Shown: piece after piece, positions 24,885 through 38,600 of the stretch | How positions within the stretch are numbered: the stretch's first letter is position 1 | How the letters are laid out: the number at the start of each line of letters is the position of its first letter | DNA from: Pyrocephalus nanus | Lineage: Eukaryota; Chordata; Aves; Passeriformes; Tyrannidae | Reading direction: 5' to 3' | DNA length: 64,000 bases | Assembly (NCBI GenBank): GCA_038380795.1 | Contig: CM076267.1 | Coordinates: 18,622,001 to 18,686,000, forward strand | Notes under the pieces: generated by a model | What the model was told of the DNA's origin: nothing | The model's input: only the letters and a program-made list of their open reading frames with translations | The model's database searches: none | Position numbers and translations under genes: made by a program

Positions 24885-27800
24885 GTACATTTGGACTCTG
24901 AACACAGAATGAAGTAAAGAAAACATATAACAGTTTCAATTAAAGGTCTGAAGTTCTGTGGAGGATGAGCTCGTAACTGGATATAGTCCCATTTACTTCA
25001 GCATTTGTGCTTTAACTAAAAACCCATCCTCTGGAGCAGTGGCAGGGATGGAGCTAAATTTACTCTGTATAATTCCTTAATATAACATATATTAAGTTCT
25101 TGCACCTTTGTCTTCCAGTATGTATTTCAGGACGCTGAGTATAAATTACTTGGGTTCTTTAGCTTCCTTGAGAAACGGGCGCTACAATGCCCCTTGGTTC
25201 TTCGGCAGATTTTCCTGTGTTTCCCTGTGTTTGCCTGGTTTACAAGCTCTTTGGTGCAGAAATTATTTTCATTTGTGTATCACTTTTCAGCTTGTAATAA
25301 GGATCACATTCAATAAATAACAATAAATCCATCCTGAAATGCACAGTTAAATAGTAACAGATGCATATACAACAAAAGAAAAATTACCATTGGTAATGTG
25401 CACTGTTTGTCTGTTGGAAGTTGAGCGCCTTAATTTTTAATGAATTCCATACAATAGTAGACAGGTCACTTTGTTCATCATCTCAGAGCTTATTTCTTAC
25501 TTGAAGAATGTTCTGTGAAATTACACTTTCTTTACATGGTTTATAATTGCCCAGCCTAGTCTCCTGAATTGTCCTCTACTGTTCTTGTCTATTTCTGCAT
25601 ATGCTTTAGTATCCCTCTGTAATTTGCTTTATTCTCAAAAATGTGACTGTTAATTTTCTGATGTTATTTTGAGTTCTAATGTGGCATTGTATTAAATATT
25701 AGTTAATGTGTAACTGGGTTTTTTTTACAGAAATTCAAGGAAAATAAGGGTTTATTCTTTCACACTTGTTTAAATTTTAATTGCCTTTTCAAGTAACAAG
25801 CAAGCTTCAAGCTAAGACTTGCAGATGTTGAAAACTAGGTCATCTTGTTTATGCACAAACCCTGCTTGCTATACTGCAGAGTGATGGTCTATAAAAACAC
25901 ATTAGAAGGACTTTCCTAGGATTAGGCAAATCAATGTTAGAATAACCTTATTCCATGTTGTCATGAAATATTGACCTATTCTGGTTCTTACCTCATTGGA
26001 TTTACTTTACTCGTCCATAGTCTGATATTTAATTTTTAAGGAGATTCTTCACTAGAAATGTAAGCAGACTGGTATTTAACCAGCACTGATCCAATGCTTT
26101 CCATAATTTGGTCTCATTTGTAGGGTACCTTTAGACAGGACTGGTCACCACCAAGAGAACAAGATCATGCCAGATTACATGGCCATACACGACCATTACA
26201 TAGTAGTCTTTTTAGCCATGAAATAATTTAAAATATAGTGATGTAAAGCTCCTTCCTTCCAATACCCCACGTTAGTCAGACCATGTGCCCAGTCAGCCCT
26301 TCATTTTGCTAAAGTGATCTGTAAACAGGTCAACAGTTTTTCACTCCAAACTCTTATTATTTGGCAAGTAATCGGAAATATGAGGGTAGTAAATACAACT
26401 ACACATGAAAAAAATGCTTAGTATTAGAGCAGTAGTTTACACATAGTTTGTACTGATTTTTAGGTTTAAGCTGTCATTTATGGAGAGAGTATAAAAAATT
26501 TCAGGATCACATGAGGTAAACTAGGGTAAAACTCAAAAGGCATGGTGAGATCTTTGGAAATTTTGTTCTGCCTTATCTGTGCTGCCTGTTCACAGCCAGC
26601 ATCATCAGTGAATTGATTCTAGTGAGTTAAAATGCAGCCTGTTTTCCTAAAGGAGCCCTGCTTGCAGTTCACTTTTATTTTCTTTTTCTGAATCTCTTGC
26701 CACTTTATGGCAATAATACAAAATATATTAAAAAAATTTTATTGGATTTCAGAGTGTTTTATGTCAGCTTGGCAAATAGCATAAGAGTAATGCTTCAATT
26801 ACCCCTGCTAATGTCCAGTATTGTTCCAAACAAAAAACACAAAGCTTTATGAGAACTGAGAGAAAATTGTTAATGTTTTATTAGTCTTAACTTTTCTATG
26901 TTATTTATCTCAGGTTCTGTAAGAGAGCAGAGTGCTTATGTTAAAATCTGTAGTAATACCAACCTAAGAGACCAAGGGTCTGTCTCCAGGACATACCTTT
27001 ATTTTGTATTTGTCACTTTTTTATTACTCAGAAATAGGATAAGAATAGATATACTAGAATCTTTCTGCAATGCTTGGTAGGTTAAGTATACTGTCCACAT
27101 GAAAGGCTTATTATCTCTTTCCATTTCCCTGCTTCCTCCTGTTCTGCTTGATATCTTTGCATCTGCTTCTATTTTAGAGACATGAATGTATGTAAATAGA
27201 TGATCTTGTACAATTTGTGATTTATTTAGTGATTCCTCCACTTTCTGGTAGTGTGTGGTTTATTCAAAACAGTAGAACTTTAAACTCACTGATAGGACAG
27301 AAATGGAGGAAGTTCACTTCGTTGTTTAGAAAACTGCTTACTAAGGGAATTTATTTTATTATTAAGATTAAATTTACAAAAATTACTAGGCTAGGCTGAT
27401 AGTGTTCTGTTTTTCACCAAATGACTGAGTTTTAACAAAACCTCTTTTTTTTTATTACAAAGGCTATCTTCTTTAAAGCTAAATAACTGAAAACTGGAAA
27501 AGATCCTATTTTCATCTTTTTCAATTTCAATTCATCACTCCTTTACAGATCAAGACATACTTTAAGGAAAAGCTTAAGGCTTGAGGCACATTTAAGAGCA
27601 CATTTAACAGCAGCCACATGACTGTCCAGGGACTAAAACAGAATTCAACCCTTGAGAGCATTTTATTGAAGTCTAACCTGTGACATCTTTTATTCATTTA
27701 TGCACAGATCTCAGTTGCATCACTTGAGTGAGGCAATAATCTCTTCATCTCATCTAATCTCATTTGAAATTATTAAATCAACATTATTGTTTATCAATGT

Positions 27801-28554
27801 TGATAATACTGGATGTGTATGTCTTGTCAGATGCTAGATTGGAATTGTAGGTACAGGTGATGCATTTTCTTGGAACAATCAGTACAGTTGGCAAAGTGGC
27901 ATTTGACTGGAAAGAGAACAACAAAATTCAAAATTAAATACCATTGAGAATAACTGCTCTAAGATTATATGAGACAGGATATAGGTGATACCTATGGAGT
28001 GAGGCAGGAAGAGTGGATATAGGTAGAGAAGAGAGGTGCCAAGGTAATCATTTACTTCGGAAGAATAACAAGTAAACTGTAGCCTGTAGGGCAAGAACGT
28101 ATTTCAGTCAGCATCATTTGAAAAGCCAAAAATAACTTAGATTGATCTTCAAATTCTGTTTCTGGAATTTGAATTTGGAAGGGAAGAGAAACAAACCAAA
28201 TAACACAACTTAGTGAATGATTTATTTAAGTTTGTTCAATTTGCAATCCAAGTAAGCGTAATTTACGTGAGCAGCACTGAAGGAACAGTATCATTTTAGT
28301 GCATTTTCTTCAGAGAAGGCTTATAGTTGTTTAGGGTCATCTGAAATTTATTTTCATGTATTTTATATTAATTTATTGCAAAGAAAATACAAGACAGTTG
28401 AATAAACTGGGATTTTTTGTTTTGATTCTGTTTTGATTCTGTTTTCTGGTTTTTCTCTTTACTGTTCTGGCAGAGATATCTTGTTAGCATTTGTCCTCTT
28501 ATAATACCGTTGACTTGCTTTAGAGACCGTTTAGACAAGTAGCCTCTGTGCCAC

Positions 28555-29330
28555 TGACTTCTACCTTCTGAGCCCTGCCATTCAGCCAGTTCTTAATCCA
28601 CCTCACCATGCGCTTGTCCAGCCTGCACTTTCTGGGCTGGCTTATGAGGATATCATGGGGGACAGTGTCAAAGGCCTTGCTGAAATCCAGGTAGACAACG
28701 CCCCATCTCTCCCCTCCTCTGCATAGTCAGTTGTCCCTTTGTATAAGGCAGTCAGGTTAGTCAAGCATGAGTTTTGGTGAATCCACACTGTCTACTCCTG
28801 ATCGTCTTCTTGTCTTCCACATGCTTTGAGATGACCTCCAGGATGAGCTGTTCCATCACCTTTCTGGGGACTGAGGTGAGGCAGACTAAGCTGTATTCCC
28901 TGAGTTTTCCTTCTTGCCCTTTTTTAAGACTGAGGGAACATTTGCTTTCTTCCAGCTCTCAGCCTGATTACCTTGATCTTTCAAAGATGATTGAGAGTGG
29001 TCTTAGCAACGATGTCCGCCAGTTCCCTTGGCACTTGTATGTGCAGTCCTTCAGGGCCCATGAAGTTCTGGAAGTCAAGTTTGAGTAAATGGCCTATAAC
29101 CCAATTCTCCTCAACTGAAAGGAAGTCTTTCTCCAGACTTTCTCCCTGGCCTCCTGGGTCAGGAATTCCTAAGAGCTGGTCCTGACAGTGAGGAATGAAT
29201 CAAAGAAGGTGTTCAGCATCTCAACCTTCTCTTCAGCTACTGTTGCAAGGGTCTCTGTTCCATTCAGTAGCAGGCCCATGCTTTCCTTAGTATTCTTTCT
29301 GTTCTTTTGCATGAGGCATGGTCACGTGAA
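28555..29330 (-). mobile_element. CR1-like LINE fragment, antisense (middle of reverse transcriptase ORF)
   Basis: On the minus strand this is a decayed CR1 copy. It shows VYLDFSKAFDTVPHDIL with a downstream RWIKNWLNGRAQ segment, plus GPEGLH-like and SVLKKGKKENSGN stretches upstream in the correct order. YLDFSKAFDTV is the hallmark of the CR1-clade reverse transcriptase palm. Stops and frame changes show it is dead. No 3' UTR is attached, so the copy is truncated or broken at both ends. Confidence 0.85.
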
Positions 29331-31264
29331 GGTGACAAGGAGAACAGAATTCCTGCATTCAGGTTACAGATTCTGATTTAATGTCTGATTTGACCATGGG
29401 AAGACATCGATATAACCTCTAGTACCCATAAATGAGACAGTCACCTTTGTATGTGTAACACTGCTGAATCTTTGTATATGAAATTATCTGAACTGCATTT
29501 TGTCCATGTGTATATAATACATGCACATAATAAGGAAAGGCAAAGTTATAGATAACTGTATAAATTTATGTTATTTGATACTGTGTCACTGTGCAAAGCC
29601 TTTCTAAAATATATTTGTATTCAGATATCACACCAAAATGCCATGACTGGTACAGAGATATGGTAAGAATTTTTATTCAAAACGACATCACATATCTAGA
29701 ATTTGGATTTGCAAACAATATTTAATTTTAAAGTGAAGTGAACCAAAATCTTGGCAGTAATTCCCCTGAAAGATTAGTAACTCAAAATCCATGTCTTAGT
29801 TTTGTGGCAAGCTTCCATTTCTGATGACAAGTTTAACTGAAATTAATCAATGCCTCATGATTTAACTGATACAACACTCTTAAAGTGTAGCAGAAACAAT
29901 CCAAGTGGATTGTACAAATAAATAAAAAAATTACAAATTTTCCTTTGCTGTATCTGTCATATCTGAATTTGTATATTTCTTAGAGTACTTTCTGAAAGTG
30001 GAAGAAGACATTCTCTTCTTTAACTTGATGAGTAAAATATTTTTTTTTAAGTGTTGGCAGAATTTTGACTCAGCAGGCTAACAAGATAGTCTACCATGAA
30101 AATATTTAATGTAATTATTAAATCAAGAATATTATTATATTTATCTATTACAGTTCCCCTCCCATCTCCAAATCAGCTACACTGGAGGTAAGAGGTGACC
30201 CAAAAGAGGTCTTCTGATGCTCTTGTTCTCCCTGTGACATAGTTTTTGTACCCAGACAGATTCATTCAAGGACTCAAAATAACAGCATATCTGCAATGTT
30301 TTCCTGTCTATCTACTGCTAGGATTGTTATCTTTGTCTGGGTAAACAGCCAAAAGCTCTGTAGACTTTTTTTATCAGTCTGAAAATACAGCCCAAATGTT
30401 TATTACAGAAGAACTTTTTTTTTTTTCCCTTTTGAATAGCATTTTGGAGGAACATAATAAGCTATCAGGCCATATTTCCTGTTTCTTCCTAGTTTCCATT
30501 ACTGTTTCTTCAGCCTTCTTTTAACTTTCTTCATGCCAGTGAAGCTGGAATTTTGCTTTAGTTAGCCCATAGAGATTGCAGGTTTCTAATCCGTGACTGA
30601 AGCTAAATCCTCAGTCCCGTTCTAGAAAATACTGAATCTCTACCACAGTACTTACACAAGGGACACGCATCATGCCTCTAACAGTGATGGTTTAAAATGC
30701 TATTTTCCCATACTTGAATTCCATTTAATTGTTTATATTAAAGTACTCTAAATATCTTTTGCTAAGACATAACCAGAGTTTTGATTTCTACTTGTTCAAA
30801 AAGTTAAATGTATTAGGCACATGACATCTCTGTACTACAGTAAACCTTCTAGCTAGTAGAAATATTCCTAGAAAGCACCACAGAAGTCTTACAGCTTTTG
30901 AAAATAGTAATTTTGATCTGAGATGAGGAAAAGTGTCTTAATGGATTATACTGAAATAAATTATCTGTATGCAAAGTATAATCATTATTTTACCGCTAAT
31001 TTTGTAGTTTTCACTATTCATAACTAGAGAGGGATTTTCATTAGAATGAGAACAAATAAAACACATGAAGTGTCATAGCAGTTTGGGAGTTTCTGCCAGA
31101 GACCAGTTTCATGACACTGTTGAAGTTAATCACCAATTAAACTAATATAATTTCATTATATGGTTTTGTATTAATGTATCAATATTCCATGCAGGACAGA
31201 AAGAAGAACTGTTTTCATTTTTAGAGCATTTTTCTTTAAAGGTCATAATTTTCTAACAGTTTTT

Positions 31265-31308
31265 TATATATGTGTATATATATATATGTATATATATATA
31301 CATGTATG
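31265..31308 (+). repeat. (TA/TG)n microsatellite
   Basis: Unbroken alternating pyrimidine-purine run made mostly of TA steps with a few TG and CA steps. Likely polymorphic in length. Confidence 0.85.
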
Positions 31309-31835
31309 GGAAAACCCTTTCAATGTTTGTGCCGTTGCAAATGCCATTAGGTTTTTACCTTTGCATTGGTGCTCGCTCTGTGCCACATACAATTTAACCA
31401 GCAGTCAAAGCAGTAATGAAGTTGTTACTCAGCACCTCATGCAAGTGTTTTTGACTTACCTCTCTGTGTCTGGAAAAAAAGAGTCTGACTTGGTTTTTTC
31501 CTTTTTTTTTTCTTTTTTTTTTAATTACACTAATTTATTGATGTAGTTAAATCGTAATTTATAACTGTATTACTATTTGTTTCAAAGTGACCAAGTTTCC
31601 AGCCTAGAGTGTCTGTCCAAGTAGAATTACTACTGTATCTTGGGCAGTATTGGTTACTTCTTTAGGACATACAATACTCATTCTGTATGTCTCACCTACC
31701 AGGTGGTATGTTGTATTTGTATCTTCCATTTTTCATTCAGAAACCTTTAGATAGTTTATATGCAAATACAAGATACTATGTTTTCTGTAATAAATTGTAT
31801 AGTTGATATTTTAAAAAGTGTATTGTAGTATATAC

Positions 31836-31849
31836 CCACAAGAGGGCAG
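31836..31849 (+). promoter_or_regulatory. Putative CTCF site
   Basis: CCACAAGAGGGCAG fits the CTCF core CCASYAGRKGGCRS with one mismatch (A at the Y position). It lies about 10.7 kb from the SCN3A stop codon. Occupancy is inferred. Confidence 0.4.
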
Positions 31850-32169
31850 GTTAACTTTAGCTCATGTGACCTTTAGCATTTCTTGAATTTGGGGTTTAGA
31901 AATTAAGATTTTATGTTTTATTGATGCCAGAAAGCCTCTGCCTGATTGTTAAATGAGTATATGTTGGAAAGAGAGTAACTATAGGCAGAGTGTACAAGCA
32001 CCTCTCCTTTGTGCAGTTGTAAGGATTAGTCAAAATGTAAACAAAAAGTATCTGAGCGTATTGAACCACTCCTAATTTCTCCTAACTTTACCAAAACTCT
32101 GTCTTCTCTACTCTTCTCTTCAGCCACCTGAAAGATAAAATGTTTGCTGTTTACAAATTATGTTGTAAA

Positions 32170-32610
32170 AGGATGGAATAACATCTGACATAATCTCCTC
32201 CTGTGACAAGGTGCCTCACTTAGTGGATGAGGGAAAGGCTATGGATGTCATCTACTTAGCCATTACTAAAGCCTTTAACACTGTTTCCCATAGAATTCTC
32301 CTGTAGGAACTGGCTGTTCATGGCTTGGATGGGTGCACTCTTCTCTGGGGAAAAAACTGGATGGATGGCGGGGCCCTGAGAGTGGTGGTGAATGAAGTTA
32401 AATCCAGTTGGTGGCTGGTCACCAGTGGTGCTCCCCAGGGCTCAGTGCTGGGGTCAATCCTGTTACATATCTGTTTTGATGATCAGGACAAGGGGATCTA
32501 GTGCCCCCTCAGTCACTTTGCAGATGACACCAAGTTAGGTGGGACTATTGATCTGCCTGAGGGCAGGAAGGTTTTACAGAGGGAACTGGACAGGCTGTAT
32601 CAATGTGCTG
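32170..32610 (+). mobile_element. CR1 LINE fragment (reverse transcriptase middle part)
   Basis: A sense-oriented decayed CR1. LVDEGKAMDVIYLAITKAF followed by NTVSHRIL corresponds to the YLDFSKAFDTVSHSIL palm motif. Further on, [14 protein letters not shown] (CACCAGTGGTGCTCCCCAGG) and [13 protein letters not shown] (GCAGATGACACCAAGTTAGG) stretches follow in order. Stops and indels interrupt it. It is opposite in orientation to the fragment at 28555-29330. Confidence 0.85.
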
Positions 32611-35600
32611 GGAAGCGAAGAGAAAGGAGATACTCACTGTGTCTTGCCCAGTGTAAGGTCAACCTAATGTAGGGGCATGCAGTCCCATCTGAGAGCTGTG
32701 ATGTGCTTCCTAATTCCATAATATATGCATAACCTGAGATAGACACACAGGATAAGAAGGAGGAGATCCTCTGCTACCATCCTGTTTAGGTTCTCTCCTT
32801 TCTCTGCTGGGATGCATTTCACCTGCTTGTTTCATTATTTATACTGTTTACTGCTTCCCTTCACTGAGTGGTACTGTGAAAGTAGTTTAGCCAGTTTCTC
32901 TGTGATTTTTTGATCAGCTGATGTTTGGAGTCTCATAAAACTGGCAAATTGCTGCAAGCTGGACACTGTTAATAGCAGACAAGCAGTATGTAATAATCCT
33001 TGTACATTTCCCTGGGAATAAAAGCAATGTGTGGTAACAATTGCTGCCCATTTTAAATGATTTCTGTAATGACTGCATTTTCAGATTTCAGCCATAAAGC
33101 ATCCCTTTTATGATTTTATGATAAACATTGCATTTTGAAGAATGTGAAGCATGCCAATTAATGTACATTTTCGAAACACTTTTTTTTGTTTGTTTGCTTT
33201 ACTGCTTCATTTTCATAAGTCTATAATAAATCTAGAACTTTCTTCAGATTTTATCCTTTGAAAACTGTTGTAATTTTCTTTGGTTTCTGTTAGAATCAGG
33301 CTATTTGGAAATGTGCTGTATGCATTCAGCAGCAGCAAAACAAAGCTTTGCATTCTGGCTCATCGCCTCCATTGCAGGGGCAGACAGGTGGTGATGTCTT
33401 GTCACCATGACTACATACAGCCCTTAGGGAGGGCTCTTGTAAGATGATAGTAATTCCTGAATGGGGGAAGGGCATGAAGATATTCTCCTTCTAGCTGTGG
33501 GTTCTTTTGTATGGGTTGTACATGATTACATGCCTACCCTGTCTACCCTATCACGTGCATGTGTGCTCTCTGAAACGCAGGAAGGGGAAGGAATACATCA
33601 CTGCACACAGCGCAGCAGGGGCTGCTCACATTTGCCATTTAAAGTCTTCACGTGGATTGGGAAAGCAGGAGGACAATCACAGTTTGACTGTGAGTTAGAC
33701 ACAGCTGGAGCTTAAGCATCATATGAACCAAAGGGTTTCGCAGAGTTAGGCACTTCAGAAGGAAAGGTATTATACCTGTGCTGAGGTGAAAGCATGTTAA
33801 CGTGGCATTGGTCTGAATGGGAAGAGAGAGCTCTGTGGCTACGACCACTTGTAGGGGCAGAAAGCAGACATGCATGGTGGGAAGTGTTAATGAGAACAAA
33901 TGGGTAAAGTCCTTCAGTTCAGCCTTCCCTCAGTATGTCCCAGCAGTTTAAGTAAGTAGAAATATGAAGGGTGAGTTTGCTTAGGACACACAGACCACCA
34001 GATTTTGCTTGTGAAAGAGGTCTAATAGCATTTTCAGTGAAGAAATGTGGTTTGACCTTGTTGATGTCATAGCAGAAAAATGAGATTGCATCATCTTTGG
34101 CCCCAGATTCAAGTGGCTTATAAAAATGCTACCTAATGAATTGCCAGTATTTTCCTTCTACATGCTTTCTGTGGCTTGACCTGGTGTGGCCTCGTTTAAA
34201 CTTCTGAGCTCTGCCAAGACCGCAGCTGGAGTTGGTATTGCTGCAGGATATTTGTCGTTTCAATTCCACTCCTCTTTTGCAGCAGTGCAGGTAAACATCT
34301 CTGCTACCAGAGGAAGTCCTGTGTTTGAGTAAGGAGGGAGATACTTGAGAGGTACATAAGAGAGTTACCATAGACTGAAAAAAATGGAAAAGCACCGTCA
34401 GACTTCAGGGGACAGAACACAGTAATTGAAAGCTGGGATTTTTTTTGTGGTTTACGTGACTGAAATTTTACTTTAAGGACCACTCAGTTGTCACCCTGTT
34501 CTGTGTACATGTAATACCAGGTGAACAGTTAATAATCTGTGATATTTTTAATATTATTCAGAGCTGGAATTTTCAGCCTAAAGTTCAGCCAGAAATGCTG
34601 TACACAGACAACAGAAAGATGTCTCTGCTCCAAATTAATTTGAAAGAGAATATAGTGCTCTAGGAGAGTAAGATGCAAAGAAACCCTGCCGTTTTAATGG
34701 GCAATTATTTAGAGTGAATTGGCTAAATGGAAGAAAGGACTCCAGCAAGTACTTCCTTGAAGTGTGTAAGTCCCCATGTTGAATGAGAGTTACTACCTGG
34801 ATCTTCATTTCCCAAGGGGAGAAGCTCTGTGTATGTTTTCAGTGTGGGAGCAGCAGCGAGCTACAGACAACAATTGGTCTCCTTTGTACTCCATCTTCAG
34901 ATGCAGCATTTCCTTCAGTCTGCTGTTTGTTCCTAGTGATTCTAGAACAGAAAAAGCAGTGACCTAGAAAATATAGAAATATCATTTTACTGTAAAATAT
35001 TTACCATCTCTAGCTTCAGCTAGACAAAGTCTGCAGGATGTGAATTGGGAACAGCCAAGCTAGTAAAATGCATTGTCTTCCAAAATTGTCAGTTGCATAT
35101 TTTTATCTGAAGTACAACAAGGACATCCTTGTATATATGCACAATCTGTAAAATAGAAACAGAGTTGTTAGTACGAGACGTGCAGGCTTTCAAAATCACT
35201 TTGAAAATTTACTACCCAGCCATCAAATTGCCCCACCTGCTCCACTGTCAGCATAAATATTCTCAGATTAACAAAACAATTTTAGTTATCTACTTAGTTT
35301 TAGGAGTTGTTTTTGCACACCAATCACAGAGACATACAAATTATCAGTATCAGAGTTCTGGTGAACTCAGATCACAGTATGCAAAAAACTTATAATCATG
35401 CTGGATTTAGGAACTGAGAGTTCCCCTATAGGACTGCCCATTGAGGGCCACGTACCCCTTAAGGCTATTTGTACTCATATATTTCCATATATATGGGCAG
35501 CAAGCAGGATATTGCTTCTTGTCCCCATTTAGAACACTTGAAATTCTTCTGCTGTGTATTAGGAACCCAGAGGGCAGGGTGGAGGATGCAGGTAATTTAA

Positions 35601-38600
35601 ATACCACTTCTGCCTGCCTATTGCACAACCTGGATGCACCAGATAATTTGTTCTCACTCTTTGGTAAAAAAAGAGGGGAAAAAAAAGGTGCGCCAAATGG
35701 AGCAGTTATAGTTTTTTTAATTTCTAAAACATCTAATTGAAAATACATGTGTAAATCAAGCATTTAAAATACAGATTTTGGATTAAAATACTGCATTATG
35801 GTAAGTGAAGATAACAGTTAAATAAAAATCATTGCTTGTCCTAATTTCTGAACAAACTCTGCAACACATGAATTAAGGATGTGCCTGGTGCAGATGGGAG
35901 ATGTTAGTAACATCCTTTCTACACAGCACACATTCATGGAAGTAGCATATGCTCTGCCAGTTTTGTCTCTTTTCACTTGCAGAATTTGAAAGGAATGTGC
36001 TGTTCCCTGGACTTGCAGTAGCAAAATCCTGTCCAAAGAATTAATAATACCTAGGATAAGCGTTCCACATGGTAGGATCTGACTATGCCAATTAAAACTA
36101 CTATTCCTTTTATCTTTTGTATATTTTTGTGGTTATGTATTTAATTTTATGTTTCTTAGTTGAGAGAGAGAATTTATACAGCTTTCCCATTGCATACTTT
36201 CACATGCTTCTCAGATCTTTCTCTGCTTATTTGCATGAAGAGGTAGGATAAGGCCTTTGGTATTCAGCAGAGACAAAAAGCTGTTATTTTTTCTGGGTCA
36301 ATCAATTTCCTTCCTTAGATCAGAGCTGGGATCTCTGAAGTGTATATCAGAACTGAGCTTCCTGCAGTCATAAAATTAGACCCATCACTGTCATCCCCCT
36401 GTAATAGCAACAAGAGAAAAATTGTGAAGAAGTGTAAATTTTTGTGGCTGTTCAACTCAGTCAATCAGTTCAAATTCTCTGAGGAAGAAATTCATAATAC
36501 AACCACTTACAGTGTTTGTATGACATAATTAAAAAATCCGTGCATGTTATCTTTGAATACAGCTGCTATTATATGGCATGTTGTTAAACTGCTTCTTTTG
36601 GTTTGCTGGATGTGATATCACTGCATTAGACTGAGGGAAAAAATGGCATGACCCACTTTGATTTAGGACGACCGATTTCACTCATTAAGATTGCACTTTT
36701 CTTGTACTTTGCTGTAAGCACATACCTAGGGCTATGCCTTCTGAAAACAAACCTAACACTTCTACATCAGGAAAATGGTGAGGCAGAGTGTTTGTGGTCC
36801 ATGTGCAGGCTATAAGGGTTTTAGAATAAAGAGTAAATAACCCTCTGATACTGAAATTCCCAGGAGAGGCTTCTAGTTTTATTAAAAAAACAGTAATGCC
36901 ATGGAAGGTCTGGTAAATCCTTTTTGTATTTTTAATGTGTATTTCCTATTAAAACAAAGAATACCTTTTAGGGGTGATACCATTTTCCCTGTTACCCCTT
37001 AATGTAGGTTATGAGAAAAAAAACATTAAATGGCTTTTATTATACAGGAAATGTACTTGAAGTGTAGACTGCTTGGGAACGAATGCCTGCTTTACTGCTA
37101 TAAATTGTTCATGATATGTCTTTTCTTATATGCATCAAACATAGCACTTGCTGCAGAGATGCATGTGATTTGTCTTCTCTCCTGAGAGATGGTAATTGGC
37201 TTCAGTTTACTTAGGCTACTGCAGTACAATTTATTTTCTTAGCTTAGCCGAGCCTCATGTTGCAGTATGTTTTCTTTCTATGAGGGTGAAGTATTTAATT
37301 TGTTAAGTGTTGGAGAGTATGCATCACATTTCAAAGATGAAGCACACCCCTGCTCTGTGGTGTTTAGTGGAAACAGATGACAGCACTCCACTCCACCATC
37401 CCCCTTTACCTTATCTTGTCTTGTTACTAAATTGTACGTTAACTAATCATGTTTTTTTAGAAAACATCCGTTGTAACCAGCTCAGTAATTTGAACACATG
37501 ACTAATGAACTGTGGTTGCTATTTGCTTTGTCTACTTATAATTAAGTATTTCTGTGGTTTTTAACCTCACTCACTTGGTGTTATTTGTCTTTTCTGAGGC
37601 TTATCTTTGTCTGGATAACCAAACATTCTTCAAAATGGCAAAAATTAGAAAATAACAAAAGCTGATTTTAAGATTTTGTTGTTAGTTTAGTAATCTTTTC
37701 TGCGTAGATTTTTTTTTTAAATTTTATCTATCTAGATGAAGAACTAAAGTGATGAACATAAAAATAACAAATGACGCTTTAAGAGCCCTTAAATGTAAAA
37801 ACCTTCACACAATTGTGACAATTCATGTATCAATAATAATAATGTATCGTGTAAATCATATACTAGAGGTGAACCCTCTGAGTGAGGGCTTTCTTAATTT
37901 TATTTATTCCCATCATGATTTTACCTTTCAAATGATTGAATTTTTTTTTCCTCTAAAGTAATGGAATTAATAATGGACTAAGAAGTGTTGAGTACTCACC
38001 ATTTCCATTAATGGATTAATGAATTTCACAGTAAATACATTTGACTACTCAGGATCTTAACTTGCCATAATGGCAGTGCTGCTTTTCTTTGTTGTGGCCA
38101 GTCTGCTCCTTCTTGGAGGAAATGATTGGAGGTTTTTTGCCACCACACACTGATCTTTCCTCCTTTGTTAATATTACTTCAGTGCTGAATTAGCTTCAGT
38201 TAATTCTGCAAGCTCATTACTCTTTTATGACTGTGCATATGTTACTACTGCTGCATTAGCTCATGTGAGACACCGGGACTTGTGAGAACGCTTGCTTGGG
38301 AACAGCATGAAGCTGTGCTGCCCTATGAATTAATTTGTAATGGACTGAACAGGAATATGTCTCCTTTCTGGGCATCCATGTGGAATTTTTTTCATCAAAA
38401 AACTCATTAAGGAAAAGTACTGAGCAATGAACTTATACTAGGAGAGTGACCCAGCTCTACTGTCAGCATTTACTAATGCTCTTTTTTTGGCAATACGTGA
38501 CAGATAAGAAGTTTAATACAAAGTGGAGGGCATTTTGTCTGTGGTTGGACATGTTGAAAATTCCCCTGGACATGGATCACTATAGTTATACAATGAGGAT

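Larger units (their letters stand above)
20501..28554. other. Intergenic region
   Basis: AT-rich single-copy-looking DNA with no recognisable exon. It contains an inverted repeat (21292-21326), a 17-base A-run (21570-21586), a perfect 24-bp palindrome (24861-24884), and a slightly GC-richer block at about 22985-23200 that could be a conserved non-coding element. Short open frames only. Confidence 0.55.
29331..32169. other. Intergenic region between two CR1 fragments
   Basis: AT-rich sequence without a recognisable exon. It includes a 44-bp alternating purine-pyrimidine AT/GT tract at 31265-31308 and a CTCF-like motif at 31836-31849. Confidence 0.55.

Noticed and set aside
28774..29376. Plus-strand open frames of 62-104 codons.
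   Set aside because: They lie antisense to a decayed CR1 reverse transcriptase fragment.
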